The notes beneath the pieces were generated by a model that did not search any database, was not told the DNA's origin, and saw only the letters and a list, made by a program, of their open reading frames with translations. DNA of 64,000 bases. Source: Maratus speciosus. Taxonomy: Eukaryota; Arthropoda; Arachnida; Araneae; Salticidae. Shown here in pieces: positions 1-11,930 of this stretch (position 1 is its first letter; each line of letters begins with the position of its first letter). The stretch lies in NCBI GenBank assembly GCA_963932465.1, contig OZ010787.1:11281284-11345283 (forward strand), written 5' to 3'. Made by a program: the position numbers and the translations under genes.

Positions 1-228
1 TCATATTTTGGACTTTTAACTTATATTATCTTAAAACTTAATGTATTTTTAAATACTTTTAATAACCAATAAAGATATAATTTAACACAATAGTCAATGA
101 AAAATTTAAAAAATAAAATAAAGTAATAATTAAAGATTTTATTTTTAATTTACCAGCTTAATTTATAATATAATTATTAAAAAATTTTAAGGCAAATTAA
201 TGATCCAACTATGACATTTTTCTTAATT
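1..228. other. AT-rich non-coding DNA, nothing recognised
   Basis: Very AT-rich sequence with no open frame of note. It precedes the tandem array and carries no repeat that I could match elsewhere in the window. Confidence 0.5.
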
Positions 229-1610
229 TATTTTTAGCTCGATGGACAGAAAAAAAAAATCTACGAACGGAAAAATTAAAAAATAGATGCATCTGTAGTC
301 CGTTTTAAAAAATGAAGAATATCTATATGAAATAAGTTAAATTAAGAAATGCACTTGACAAAAGGAGGGGGGGGGGGATCCTGATGTAAAATTATAAGCG
401 ACTTGCTGTTTCAGAATGGCAGTATTTTTTTTTTTTCTTTATTTCTGTGCTGTCACGTCCGAAAATTCTGTTCAAAACGCCTGTTTTGATCTTTTCTACG
501 TTTATTTTTTGCTCTATGGACAGAAAAAAAAAATCTACGAAGGGAAATATTAAAAAATAGATGCATCTAAAATCCGTAGCCCAGACCGCATTTTTTAAAA
601 ATGAAGAATATAAATATGAAATAAGTTAAATTAAGAAATGCACTTTAAAAAAGGTGGGGGGGGGGGGGTGGAAGCTCCTGGTGTAAAATTATAAGCGACT
701 TGCTGTTTCAGAATGGCAGTATTTTTTTTTTCTTTATTTCTGTGCTGTCACGTCCGAAAATTCTATTCAAAACGCCTGTTTTGATGTTTTCTACGTTTAT
801 TTTTTGCTCTATGGACAGAAAAAAAAATCTACGAAGGGAAATATTAAAAAATAGATGCATCTAAAATCCGTAGCCCAGACTGCATTTTTTAAAATGAAGA
901 ATATATATATGAAATAAGTTAAATTAAGAAATGCACTTGACAAAAAGAGGGGGGGGGGGGGTCCTGATGTAAAATTATAAGCGACTTGCTGTTTCAGAAT
1001 GGTAGTATTTTTTCTTCTTTATTTCTGTGCTGTCACGTCCGAAAATTCTATTCAAAACGCCTGTTTTGATCTTTTCTACGTTTATTTTTTGCTCTATGGA
1101 CAGAAACAAAAAAAATCTACGAAGGGAAATATTAAAAAATAGATGCATCTAAAATCCGTAGCCCAGACCGCATTTTTTAAAATGAAGAATATATATATGA
1201 AATAAGTTAAATTAAGAAATGCACTTGACAAAAGGAGGCGGGGGGGAGGGGTCCTGATGTAAAATTATAAGCGACTTGCTGTTTCAGAATGGCAGTATTT
1301 TTTTTTCTTTATTTCTGTGCTGTCACGTCCGAAAATTCTGTTCAAAACGCCCAATTTTGATCTTTTCTACGTTTATTTTTTGCTCTATGGACAGAAAAAA
1401 GAATCTACGAAGGGAAATATTAAAAAATAGATGCATCTAAACTCCGTAGCCCAGACCGTATTTTTTAAAATGAAGAATATATATATGAAATAAGTTAAAT
1501 TAAGAAATGCGCTTTAAAAAAAAAGGGGGGGGGGAGCTCCTGCTGTAAAATTATAAGCGACTTGCTGTTTCAGAATGGCATAACTTCTTTTCTTTAATTT
1601 TGTGCTGTAC
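229..1610. repeat. Tandem array of a ~290 bp unit with poly-G tracts
   Basis: Five head-to-tail units share the landmark gctctatggacag (variant gctcgatggacag in the first), beginning near 237, 511, 806, 1091 and 1382. The spacing is 274-295 bp. Each unit carries, in order: an A-run, a block atagatgcatct, a block gaaataagttaaattaag, a purine run of 8-13 G, a block taagcgacttgctgtttcag, a T-run, and gctgtcacgtccgaaaattc. Length differences between units come mainly from the A, T and G homopolymers. The last unit decays after ~1600. It is a satellite-like or minisatellite array; no coding potential is seen. Confidence 0.9.
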
Positions 1611-2337
1611 ATTATGTACAATCATTCTTTCTTTAGAATGAACTGTTTTCCCTTTTGAGGACTTGTTTAATATTTAAAAAAAAAAAAATGTTTTGAAAAA
1701 AAAAAAAACAGTTTAAAAATGGCAAAATAAACTAAATGACAGAGAGACAGTAAAACACAGCTAATCGAGAGAGGGAAAACAGGTTTATGTCAAGGAATGA
1801 GCAAGTTATTGGCGCGAAAATTATTTCATTGCAACCCCTAGCTCTTAGTGGGGAATAGTGAAACTGAAACAGCGGGGTCATTTTCCCCCTCCAGTATCGC
1901 CTTGCACACCTTCCGTAAAATAGACTCATCTAAAAGAGGGTGTTTCACAAGTCTCATCTCGTGGTGGGTTTATAATAACAGCGTATGACTGGAAATTCAG
2001 AGCTCAGAGTGAAAAGAAAAAGACACATCGTTATTGAAAATCTCGTGATAAGCGGATCATTGATTAGCGTTCAAATAAAGGAACCCAGAAATAAAGGTAT
2101 TTCTTATTTTAATTATTCAAATAAGGTTACTTTCTCTAAAGTAACATTTCTTTATAATCTACAACTTATTTCATAACAAAAATTCTAATAAATTAAAAGT
2201 TATGTTAATTTTCTAAATAATGCCTACGTTTTTCAATAGTTATGTTTTGGGTAATGTTAAATATTTTTTAATAAATTTTTCAGAACTTTACAAGGAGTTT
2301 AAGATTTCGTTTGTTGTTGCCTTTCACGCTGCTGGAG
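1611..2337. other. Intergenic DNA, no feature recognised
   Basis: Contains A-runs at 1675-1710 and AT-rich sequence. Short open frames here show no composition or motif suggesting a protein. Confidence 0.4.
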
Positions 2338-3209
2338 CAGTGTTGAATTCAAACGCTTATCTCCGGGAGAAATTTCTGTTGCTCCGGGATGAGGTGGAGG
2401 GGGGGGGGAGGGGCAGGGGCGTCGCGATAAGGGTTATGGGGGGAGACCCCCCCCCAATATATGCGAACTTGGGAAATTTGAGCTTAGAGTTAGGAAAGTA
2501 TAGATTTTTGAAACACTTATTCTTTTTTTTTTTTAAGTAAAAATAAAAAAAAGAATTATTTATTGTTTTGCAGACGATCTTTCTGAGTTCTGTAATAGTA
2601 AAATAGTTCAACTTTCAAAATAAATACAAAAAGTAGCCAGACTCAATTTCTCATTATGTTTCTCTGTGTAACGAAAATATCATACATCTACCAGACATGA
2701 ATTTCTCTACTGTTGTCCATCAACAGTGTCTGTAATACCTTTCCTCCAAAACTTTGTTCCTTATTCAAAAATCTAAAAATATGAGGCTATTTTCTATAAA
2801 GTACAATTATGACTCGTACAAAATTGAAGACAAAAACTTTCAGTAAATGAACCAATAATTATAATTTTTATGTTTTTAGTTTCAGCATTTTTGGGGGGGG
2901 AAGGATTTTTTTTTTTTTTTTTTGCATATAAGTATCATTATCATTAAAGACACATTGAACATATTATTTTAGCTGGAAAATAGATAATTTTTTTTTCATG
3001 TTGGGAAAATTTTTGACTCCCCCCCCCCCCCTCCACGCCGAAAATTTTTTTGCAGCTACGCCCCTGGAGGGGGGAGGGGACATTCCGAGGTGGAAATTGC
3101 ACTTTTGTCCATTAAAAAGCAAAAAAATTCAAACCTTCCGGGACGACATTTCAAGGTTCCGGGGGGGGGATGTCCCCTCTCGGTCCCCCCCCCCCTGAAT
3201 TCAACACTG
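2338..3209. mobile_element. hAT-like non-autonomous element (outer of a nested pair)
   Basis: Perfect 14 bp terminal inverted repeats, CAGTGTTGAATTCA at the left end and its complement at 3196-3209, bound 872 bp. The CAGTG start is typical of hAT ends. The flanking octamers (2330-2337 and 3210-3217) match at five of eight positions, so a target duplication is possible but eroded. A second element appears to be nested inside. The poly-G and poly-C stretches near both ends account for the glycine- and proline-rich open frames here, which are not genes. Confidence 0.65.
2414..3066. mobile_element. hAT-like MITE nested in the previous element
   Basis: The left end is CAGGGGCGTCGCGATAAGG. The right end, read on the opposite strand, is CAGGGGCGTAGCTGC. 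The CAGGGGCGTAGC type of end is widespread among animal hAT MITEs. The flanks are G-rich low-complexity sequence, so the 8 bp target duplication cannot be judged. It has no transposase. Confidence 0.55.
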
Positions 3210-4037
3210 CGTTCGAGAGTACGATTTTAAACTTTAAATTAGTTTTTCATTACCATTAACATTTTTTTCTCTATTTAAATATTAAGTATAATTTTAAACT
3301 GTTTCTTAGTTGGCTCTATGCTTATCTACCTGGATTTCTAATGTACCTCTTTTTTCTAATTTTTATTGAAATTACTAAAAGTATTTCTTACCGACATCCG
3401 TTTTATTTAATTCTTTAATAATTTCTCTTTTCTTTTGACGTAACTGCTTCGTAATCGGATGTGTATAAATCTTTTTATTTCCAAATTTTTGTAAAACTTT
3501 TAAATATGAATATTTTAAAATTTTTAGTTTTTCACGCCCGCAAATCACGCATGTACCGGAGCAAATCGAAACGATATTCCGGTTCGTGAAATTATGACAA
3601 ATACTATTCTGGTTAGTGATCCGTGAAGTTATTAAAACATCTTATTACAATTTCATACGTATGGCTTTTATTGTGCTGTCTATAACTTTTTTTATTATTT
3701 AGAATTTTGAATGCAGTTTTTAAATTTTTTTTTTATGATTAGACATAAATTCGCCTAAAGTTTAAAAAAAAAGTTTTTAATCAACGATAATTTTGAAATA
3801 GCGTCCCTATTCGTGGATTTTCCATTTCGAGACCTGCCGCAAAAAATTTTACTAATATTGATTGGTGCATATTTTTGTAATGAATTGAAGCTAAATAACT
3901 AAAATGCATTGAATAACCACTTCAAAATCTCAATGTTATAGTGTTAATGTCAGATTTGAATATTGTTTATTTGTATTCTTATTGAACATGTTTTGTTTTG
4001 TTTTGTTTTTTACATGTAAAAAAAGTGTTCAACTGTA
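3210..4037. other. AT-rich DNA, nothing recognised
   Basis: No terminal repeats, open frames or tandem structure that I could support. Confidence 0.4.
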
Positions 4038-5373
4038 GAGTAGGTGGGGGCAAAGATACGCACTGCTTGATTTAATATGAAGAAACATTTCTACAATCAT
4101 GACCGCTAGGTAGTAGTTTGGTCTCATGTGTAGTAGTAGTGTGATCAAACCTTATGAAAAACGTAGCACTCCGTGCCAAGAAAATGAGGTAAGTTTAAAT
4201 TTTCGAATTTTGATCTAATATTTTAAAAATTTCACTTTATTGTTTAGCTAACACTACTTCGAATTTTTACAAATCCAAAAGTTCAGTGGAGAACGGAAGC
4301 TCTGTAGCTTCTAAATGCCGTATAGTTTATCTCGATCGCATTTGTTTAAACTTGTAGGTAGCCGGTTAAGTAAAATACTGCAGAATGGGGCAAAAGTACG
4401 CAACCGTCTTGGGGCAAAGATACGCACAAGATTAAGATTCGGGGTTTTGCCTTATCGTTTTAGCTAGATGCAAAGCTTTCCACAATTTCGCTGTGGTAAG
4501 TTTTATTTTTTATATTGTATAAAATATAATAGCTACTTAACTTATATAAGCTAGTTAACTACATTTTCCTTTTTCTAGTTAAGTTTTTTTTTAATATAGA
4601 ACGTAGATATCTACTTACCTACTTTTAAAAATCAATATTCTTGTTTCATAAAACGATTTTGTTTTAAAGTCTTAACCCTTAACTCCTATTAACGGTCTCA
4701 CAGACTGCTGCTATATTCATTTTTCATAGCTTAACTTGTAATTTTCAATTTAACTATTGATGTTAGTTTAATTTTGATTCGTTTGGAAACTTAATAGTAT
4801 CGCTAAAGACTTCTAAATGAGGAGAACTTTTATTATAATAGGCCTTTACATAAAGTTTAGCGCAAAAACAGTATCTTATGAGTCAGTCAACCCTTTTATT
4901 CATTCTACGATCAAGGGGTCTTTAAGACCGCTCACAGTATTTATTCAACAATTTTTGTCACAATAGTTTGAGGTTAACTGCTATTTGCGATCTCACAGAT
5001 CCCCTGTTTATTTCCTTTATTTTCGTGGTTTAACTTACAATTTTCAGTTTAACTATAAATACTAGTGAAATTTACTAATGCTTTTGCATAACTCATTCGT
5101 TTTATTGGAAATGGGGCAAAAACCCACAGTAAGTGGGCAAAAATACGGACTGCGTATCTTTGCCCCAACCAATGGGGCAAAGATACGCAGAGCAATGTTT
5201 TTTAAAAATTGCATTTTCTCTCAGAATTATAATTTGACAGAATGTCGGTTGATGTTAGCACTTGCCTAAGGTTCTAATCTAACATTTTAATCACTCATTA
5301 CATAAGTTTAGACTAATGTGTGTGTTAAAAATGAAAATGTATGGAAAGTGCGTATCTTTGCCCCCACCTACTC
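4038..5373. mobile_element. TA-flanked DNA element with 27 bp inverted ends
   Basis: The ends are near-perfect inverted repeats (GAGTAGGTGGGGGCAAAGAT continuing ACGCACT at the left, complement at the right) and are flanked by TA at 4036-4037 and 5374-5375. A TA target duplication points to the Tc1/mariner-pogo group. The core word GGGGCAAAGATACGCA recurs internally at ~4411-4426 and as a back-to-back palindrome at ~5149-5190, an unusual sub-terminal arrangement. No transposase frame is present, so it is non-autonomous. A member of the GGTCTCACAGAC repeat family lies inside at about 4672-5065. Confidence 0.8.
4672..5065. repeat. Degenerate TTAA-type MITE, one copy plus partial tandem copy
   Basis: The block starting TTAACCCTTAACTCC with GGTCTCACAGACTG resembles the element at 7461-7765 along most of its length. 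A second partial copy starts near 4973 (TTAACTGCTATTTGCG then TCTCACAGATC). Both sit inside the TA-flanked element. Confidence 0.55.
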
Positions 5374-5375
5374 TA

Positions 5376-7460
5376 TATTTATTTATTATTTTTTTTATGG
5401 TAACAATCTTTCATAAAAGGTAACTTCATAAGAGCCTACACTAGTCACGCGAAGAAACGGTCAAGTTAATGTTAATCATATGGGAGATATTTAGATTTCT
5501 CTCTCGCATTTTAATATTTTTTAATCCTTTTCATGCATAGGATACCTGAGGTTGAAAAGTTTTATTCTGCGTTTGTACTGTTTAGGTACTAACTAGTTAA
5601 TGTTTAGTCTGTCTCTCTGACTAGATTAAAGTTGATAAATTAGGTTGAACTAATTTGACGAGATAAATTAGATTAAACTGATGAAATTTTACTAGATAAA
5701 TTAGACTAACTGACTAGATAAACTAGTTTTGATTTTAGTTAAATTTTTTGGCTTCCGCACTTAAAATGTAAAAACTGAAGAATTGTAAACATCACTCGTG
5801 TGTCTCTCTGTCCGTCTGTCATAGTTAATTTTACGAAACTACGGAACATGAAAATTTCAAACTTGCCAGAGTTATAAGGTTATTGACCAACATACTTATT
5901 GATTATTAGCGATTCGCAAGTATTTTTAGGAAAAAAATTAGGGAAATAAGCTACTTATTTTTATTTTCTTTTGTGTATGTAGTGTGTGGGGTATCGTTCG
6001 AAAGATCTTGTAATACGGAAACCAAAAGTATATTTGTTGTAATTTTAGATATTACATTTTCAATAGTCGAAAATGTACTGGAAAAATGTGTCCCCCCCCC
6101 CTCCTTCCCCGCTATTACCAAATCTACTGTAAATAAAATTATGGAAAAATAGTACTAGAAGTTTATTTAAGCCATACAGGAAAACTATAGCGATTATCCT
6201 AGTCACATACTTTTGAGAAAATCGTATTTTTTCGTTACACACTGACTTTACTTGGCAGGTGCTCAGTGGAGGGGTTGACGGATGCTCGATGTACCTATCG
6301 ACGCGGAATCATAATCGTTTTCGCAAATATTTAATAAAGGCGCTGGTAATGCTTTGATGACTGCTTAAAGATTTTAAAACTTTATACTAAAGAATGTTCT
6401 GATTTCTACTAGTTTATCTTGTTTGCTCTTGGAAAAAACAAATATTTTAAGAAGTAAAATTATTTTAAATGGTTAAATCTTTAAAAATGTAATTAAACTT
6501 TACGTTTAATTTCAATACGTTCATTCTTACGGGATAACGCATGGGATAAAAATTTCACATTAAATGTCAAACCAACTGAATGAATTATATTAATATGTTC
6601 TTCTCGGGTCTAAACAATATAGTAAATAAATTGTTTATGCTAATTATGTCTTTGTTTAGTCATCTTTATTCTTATGTATTGTGTAATTTGCCAGAAGCGT
6701 AACCCATATTACTGTCGAGTCTGGTTTGCCTGAAAGTTCAGTCTGAAAGATAAGGCTTATCGCTCGGCAAAATCGATTTAATTGTTTCTATTAAGTTTTA
6801 TTACCTCCCGGCAATTCCACCCTTAACATCAAGGTAGTTTTGTTAACTGAGAAGTTGTAGTTTATGATCACCTTAAAAACTAACTGTAGACAGAATTCTT
6901 GAAAGCTGTAAAAAATAAACCTGTGATTTTTTTTTTTATTTATTCTTTTTTTTTTTTTCCTCAGATGCAGAGACATTAAAAAACATGGATTAGAATGTGG
7001 AAAAAATGCATGATGCAACAGACTCAGGTGGGAGAGGAGAACAGGAAAGTGTGAAATATATTTAAATATTTATTTTTTCAATTATTTTTTGTGTGTTTTG
7101 TTTAGGGAACAATCTCTTAACTCAAAATATGTAGAAAATAATGCTTTATAATACTGTTATTTATAAACTGTTATTTGTATTTGTGTAAAAATAAACTTTG
7201 TAACTATTTTATAAGTAGTATTGTTTTATTACAACTTTGTCTTTTTTAAATTTTTGAAGCTTTTCAAATAATTTATATATATATATATATTACATTTTGG
7301 CTCAAAAACATATAAATTATATTATCTTTGGTAAAATTAGCTAAAAAGTTCATCAATAAACAGGCAAGCATGCTTATTTCCTGAAAAACCTTTAAATTGT
7401 ATTTTTCTGTTGTATCATTAAAAAAATCTTAGAAAAAAAAAATCTTTTGAAATGCAGTGA
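5376..7460. other. Intergenic DNA with degenerate CTAGATAAATTAG motifs
   Basis: At 5615-5735 a short motif around ctagataaattag recurs several times. The rest is AT-rich with a C-run at 6090-6100 and T-runs near 6930-6960. No gene is seen. Confidence 0.4.
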
Positions 7461-7765
7461 TAACCTTTAACTGATGTTACCGGTCTCTCATACTGCGGCT
7501 TTTTTCAATTTTTGCAGTTTAACTTCCAATTTTCAGTTTAACTACAAACAATATCGAAATTTTGTTCCGTTTGGAACTTTTGTACTATCACCAGAGACTT
7601 TTGAATAGGTGAATTTTAATTATAACACTTCTGTGCAAAAAGTTTAGTACAAAAACACCATACTATGAGTTAGTCGTGCCTTTTTATTCATCTTTCGTTG
7701 CAGCGGTCTCACAGACCGCTTCACACTAGTTATGTGATAATTTCTGGGACATCAGTTAAAGGTTA
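7461..7765. mobile_element. TTAA-type MITE, 305 bp
   Basis: Inverted ends CCTTTAACTGATGT and complement, with TTAA on the right and a degenerate ATAA on the left. Inside are paired GGTCTC and GTCTCACAGACCGC blocks. TTAA target duplication is typical of the piggyBac superfamily. It has no coding capacity. Confidence 0.6.
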
Positions 7766-8451
7766 ATATCCAGAATGTGTGGTATTTCTAATAAACATTT
7801 ATTTATGTTACGGTAAAAAAAGTAATATCTTACTAAATCCGTAAATAAGTTTTATTTGATGAAGTACATGGCTATTAAGTTTGCAAATTCAATTATCCTA
7901 TTTTTAGTTTAATTTTCTAATTATCTTAGGATGTTCTTTTGCCTTTTTAAATTTATTATAGTTTTCTTACTTGCCTTTAAAAACATTTGATATTAATGTA
8001 TGCAAATTATTAGAGAAATGTTTGTGTGGTGTGTCCAATAAAAGTTTGTATATTGATAGCTATTTATGAAATTTATTTCAGAAAGGAATGAGTTCCACGA
8101 ATTTTTCTTAATGACAAGCAATAAATAATATGTATAAGTTTGTTTAGAAAATCAAACCTGCTAGCATTTTTTGCATATTTTTTGAGGGCGTAAATAAGAA
8201 ACAATTCTTTGATTCTGAGATAAAATGTTTCTGTTTCTGTTATTTTTTATTTTGTGTTTTAATTGAGGCAAGTCAAAAACAATGTATTTTAAGTTTATGA
8301 TAACATTTTTTTCTTTTTAAAGGAATGTATTTGAAATGAAAGCTGTGTGTTTTAAATGAAATGAATGCTATATGAATGATGGTAAGGGAAACAATATTTG
8401 GGGATTTATCACTTTTCCCGGCTAACTCAAAAATAACCGATATTTCCTTAA

Positions 8452-8654
8452 CCCTTTGAGGGGCAAGCAATTGTGTTTTTGAAATATCGGATTCACGCCG
8501 GAATCCGCAAAAAGATTTATTGCCAAATAAGGAAAAGCAAGTTTACGACTTTTTCCCACCAAAGTTAGAAAAGTAAAATTTAATAATTTTTTTCTGGTGC
8601 AAATCCTCATTAATCGTAGGTGAGATAAAATATATCCCACCGCGCCTCAAGGGG
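8452..8654. mobile_element. piggyBac-like MITE with TTAA target duplication
   Basis: The 203 bp element starts CCCTTTGAGGGGC and ends GCGCCTCAAGGGG, with perfect TTAA on both sides (8448-8451, 8655-8658). It is a diverged member of the same family as 14796-15006 and the pair at 31336 and 44065. Confidence 0.75.
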
Positions 8655-8658
8655 TTAA

Positions 8659-9765
8659 TATAAGTTAAATGCAAATAAATCCAGCACCTGTAAAAATCGT
8701 TAATAAAATTTTAAAACGAATGATCAACTCATTTTCTATTTATTTGTTATCCATCTCGAGAAGATAGATCATGCAAAATGATGATTGTTAATTGCCGAAC
8801 ACACTTACCATTCTTATTGACCAAATGCATTCAAAACAGTAATTTGATATGCATTTGTTAAGTACATAAAATCAGATTGATGAATTTCAGCTAAGATATT
8901 TGATTACCTAATCTTCCGTAATCGAGTCTACTGCCAAGATTAAAGTGTAACAAAAAGAATATCAGCAACAATATAGCTTAATGTAAATGTAGCTGTCATT
9001 AAAGGATTTTCACAAAAAACATTCCATTGCACCAAATCTTATTAGCTAAAACACGCCAATAGGCCATTGACCCGATTACGGAAGATGATAGGTTTAAAAA
9101 TCTGCGTTATCGAACATATTGCAATTGATAAGCAAATGGACATGAAGCATAAATGCCTAAGTGATTGTATTTGTAAAGAAAGATGAAATACGTAACAACA
9201 AAAAATATATGAAATGTTGCCATGATCGCAAAGAGTTCTTGGTACTTTTATGTTAACCAGGTGCAAATCTCGCAAATAGCATTTTTTTATTTTTCACGTG
9301 ATAACTTAAAACAATGCTTTAATGTTAAAATTAAATGTCTTGGTTTATGTTATTTATCAGGGTTTTTTTTATTAATTCTTTTGAAATAAGTGAAAGTCTT
9401 GGATTTAAAATTTTTCTGTTTTAAATTAGTTATCCATTTTAAGGAAAATGAATGAAAGGGTTATAATTTAAATGAAATTAATGCAATAAAAAAAAATGCA
9501 ATGGGATTTTGGATATTTGGCCATTATCACCTACACCCTGCTGACATAAAAGTACAGAGTTCTTGATTTATCTATCAAAATCTTCTGATTTGACGAAGAC
9601 TTGAGCAAGTAAATTGAATTATGAATAATAAAAAAAGCATGATACAGTGATACTATATATTTTAAGGAAAACCAAACAGGTCGCCAGGGGCAGCTAGTTG
9701 TACAAGAAATTAGAATTGCTTTCGAATCTACTTTAAACTATAAGTCCTTGTCTACTCAGTCTATA
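8659..9765. other. Intergenic DNA, nothing recognised
   Basis: AT-rich. The longest frames are short and show no recognisable motif. Confidence 0.4.
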
Positions 9766-10636
9766 CAGGGTGTATCTAAACTCTTGGGCAAAACTTTAAG
9801 GGGTGATAGTATACATCAAGACAAACAATATTAAATAGGAAACTAAGGGTCCCAAACGTCTTCCGAAGGAGATAGGCGCCATTAAAGTTTAGAGTCCAAA
9901 TTTTCAAATGATTATAAAAAACGGAAAAATTTGTCGATTCGTTTGCGGTTTTCGCTAAAACTATTTTTTATGTCAGTATTTTCTTGAAAATAAATTTTAA
10001 AGGTAAAGTTCAAAAAATGCTGATAGAGGGTGCTTTAGACTTTGGAGTAACGAGCAACTATTTTTTACCGTTATTTTTTGTATTTCATTAAATGCTTTCA
10101 AAAGTTTAGACTTAAACTTAAATTTTGAGCTCAAAATCTGAATTGTTGGGAGTGGTTAAGTAGCGCAAACTGAACTGTGTTCAGGAATTGAAATTTGAAC
10201 CCCCCCCCCCCCCCCCCCTGAACACAGTTCAGTTTCCGCTACTTAGCCACTCTCAACGATTCAGATTTTGAACTCAAAATTTAAGTTTAAGTGTAAACTT
10301 TTGAAAGCATTTAATGAAATACAAAAAATAACGGTAAAAAATAGTTGTTCGTTACTCCAAAGTCTAAAGCGCCCTCTATCGGAATTTTTTGAACTTTACC
10401 TTTAAAATTCGTTTTCAAGAAAATACTGACATAAAGAATAGTTTTAGCGAAAACCGCAAACGAATCGACCAATTTTTCCGTTTTTTATAATCATTTGAAA
10501 TTTTGGACCCTAAACTTTAAAGGCGCCTATCTCATTCGGAAGACGTTTGGGATCCTCAGTTTCCTATTTAATATTGTTTGTCTTGATGTGCACTATCACC
10601 CCTTAAAGTTTTGCCCAAGAGTTTAGATACACTCTG
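9766..10636. mobile_element. Mariner-like foldback element with ~420 bp arms
   Basis: The ends are CAGGGTGTATCTAAACTC and its near-complement, flanked by TA. The whole element is an inverted repeat: two arms of about 420 bp meet at a run of ~19 C near 10201-10219. Each arm contains the same internal blocks, for example cttgggcaaaactttaag and gcgccctctatcgg. No transposase is present. The same family occurs at 31952-33240 and 42366-43657, where each copy carries a TTAA-MITE. Confidence 0.85.
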
Positions 10637-10719
10637 TATAGCATAAAAATGTTTAGCATCTGACAAACCTCCGATTATGCGGAATCTTGCACAAAACACG
10701 CACAACCCTGAAAAGTACG

Positions 10720-11930
10720 ACTATTAGTGTACAGGTAAAATATATATACCAATAAGTGAGTAATATACGACAACTGATGGCCATTCACCAAAATTTGGGA
10801 AGAACTTCGTTTTTACACAAAAAATGGAGATCCTTGAATCCCCCCCAAAATAAAGTTACTTAACCATGTTTTGGGGAGCATTTTTAACTCAGGGAAGGGG
10901 AAGGGCAAAGCTAAAAAAATTTTAAGTAGGTCAACAGAGGGTTATCGTTTATTACGTATTTTTTTTTTTTATCGAATGATACCATCCGCAAGTCGATACG
11001 ATCTTTCGCTACATAGTTACGGCAGGTTTCATGAATCCGAAGTCGAAAATTACACTTTACTGCAGGTAAAATAGGTTTTTACAGCAGCAACTGATGGCCA
11101 TTCACGAAAATTTGGTAAGAACTTCATTTTGACACTAGAAATGAAGATCCAATAAGTTCCCAAAAAGTGAAGTAGTTTTATTGTGTTTTTTTTTTGGGGG
11201 GGGGGGGGGGACGCTTTAACTCTGTAAGGTAGAAGAACTGAAATTATTTTAAATAGGTCAAATGGGTACCGTTTGTTATGATGTTTTTAATTCTGAATCA
11301 AATAACACCGTACGCAAGCCGATACGATCATTCATTACAAAGTTAAGGCAGGATATAAGTGGATTTTGGCAACTTAAATGGCTTTGGAGTAAACTCAAAT
11401 GATTCTGATTTTGATTATTGCTATTTTGAAGACATTTAAGGATTTTGATATTATAATGATTAAACTTATTGATTTAATATGATATAAAGAACATGTTTTG
11501 AACATAAAATAAATGTGACAAAACTATGCTAAAAAATAAAGTATAATTTTCCACTTTGTATTCATAAAACCTGCTGTAACTGTCTCACAAATGATCGTAT
11601 CGACTTGCGGATGGTTTTATTCGAATCAGAATTAAAAGATACATATGAAACTATATCCCACTTGACCTATTTAAAAAATATTGAATTCTGTCCTCCCCCC
11701 CCTCTCGTGTTAAAATGTCCACTTTTGCCTCCAAAATACGATAAACAACATTAATTTTTGGGGACTCAACGTATCATAATTTCTAGTGCCAAAACGATAT
11801 TTTTCTCAAATTTTCCTGAATAGGAATCAGTTATTACTGTAAAAACCTATGTTACCTGCCTAAGTATAATTTTCGACTTTGTATTCATAAAACCTACTTA
11901 ACTTTGTAAGAAATGATCGTATCGACTTGC
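10720..11930. repeat. Diverged inverted and direct repeat cluster
   Basis: Blocks related to gatggccattcaccaaaatt and cgtatcgacttgcgga recur in both orientations across 10720-12180, mixed with G- and C-runs (11196-11210, 11693-11703). They look like several decayed copies of one ~450 bp repeat. No inverted ends can be fixed. Confidence 0.55.
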
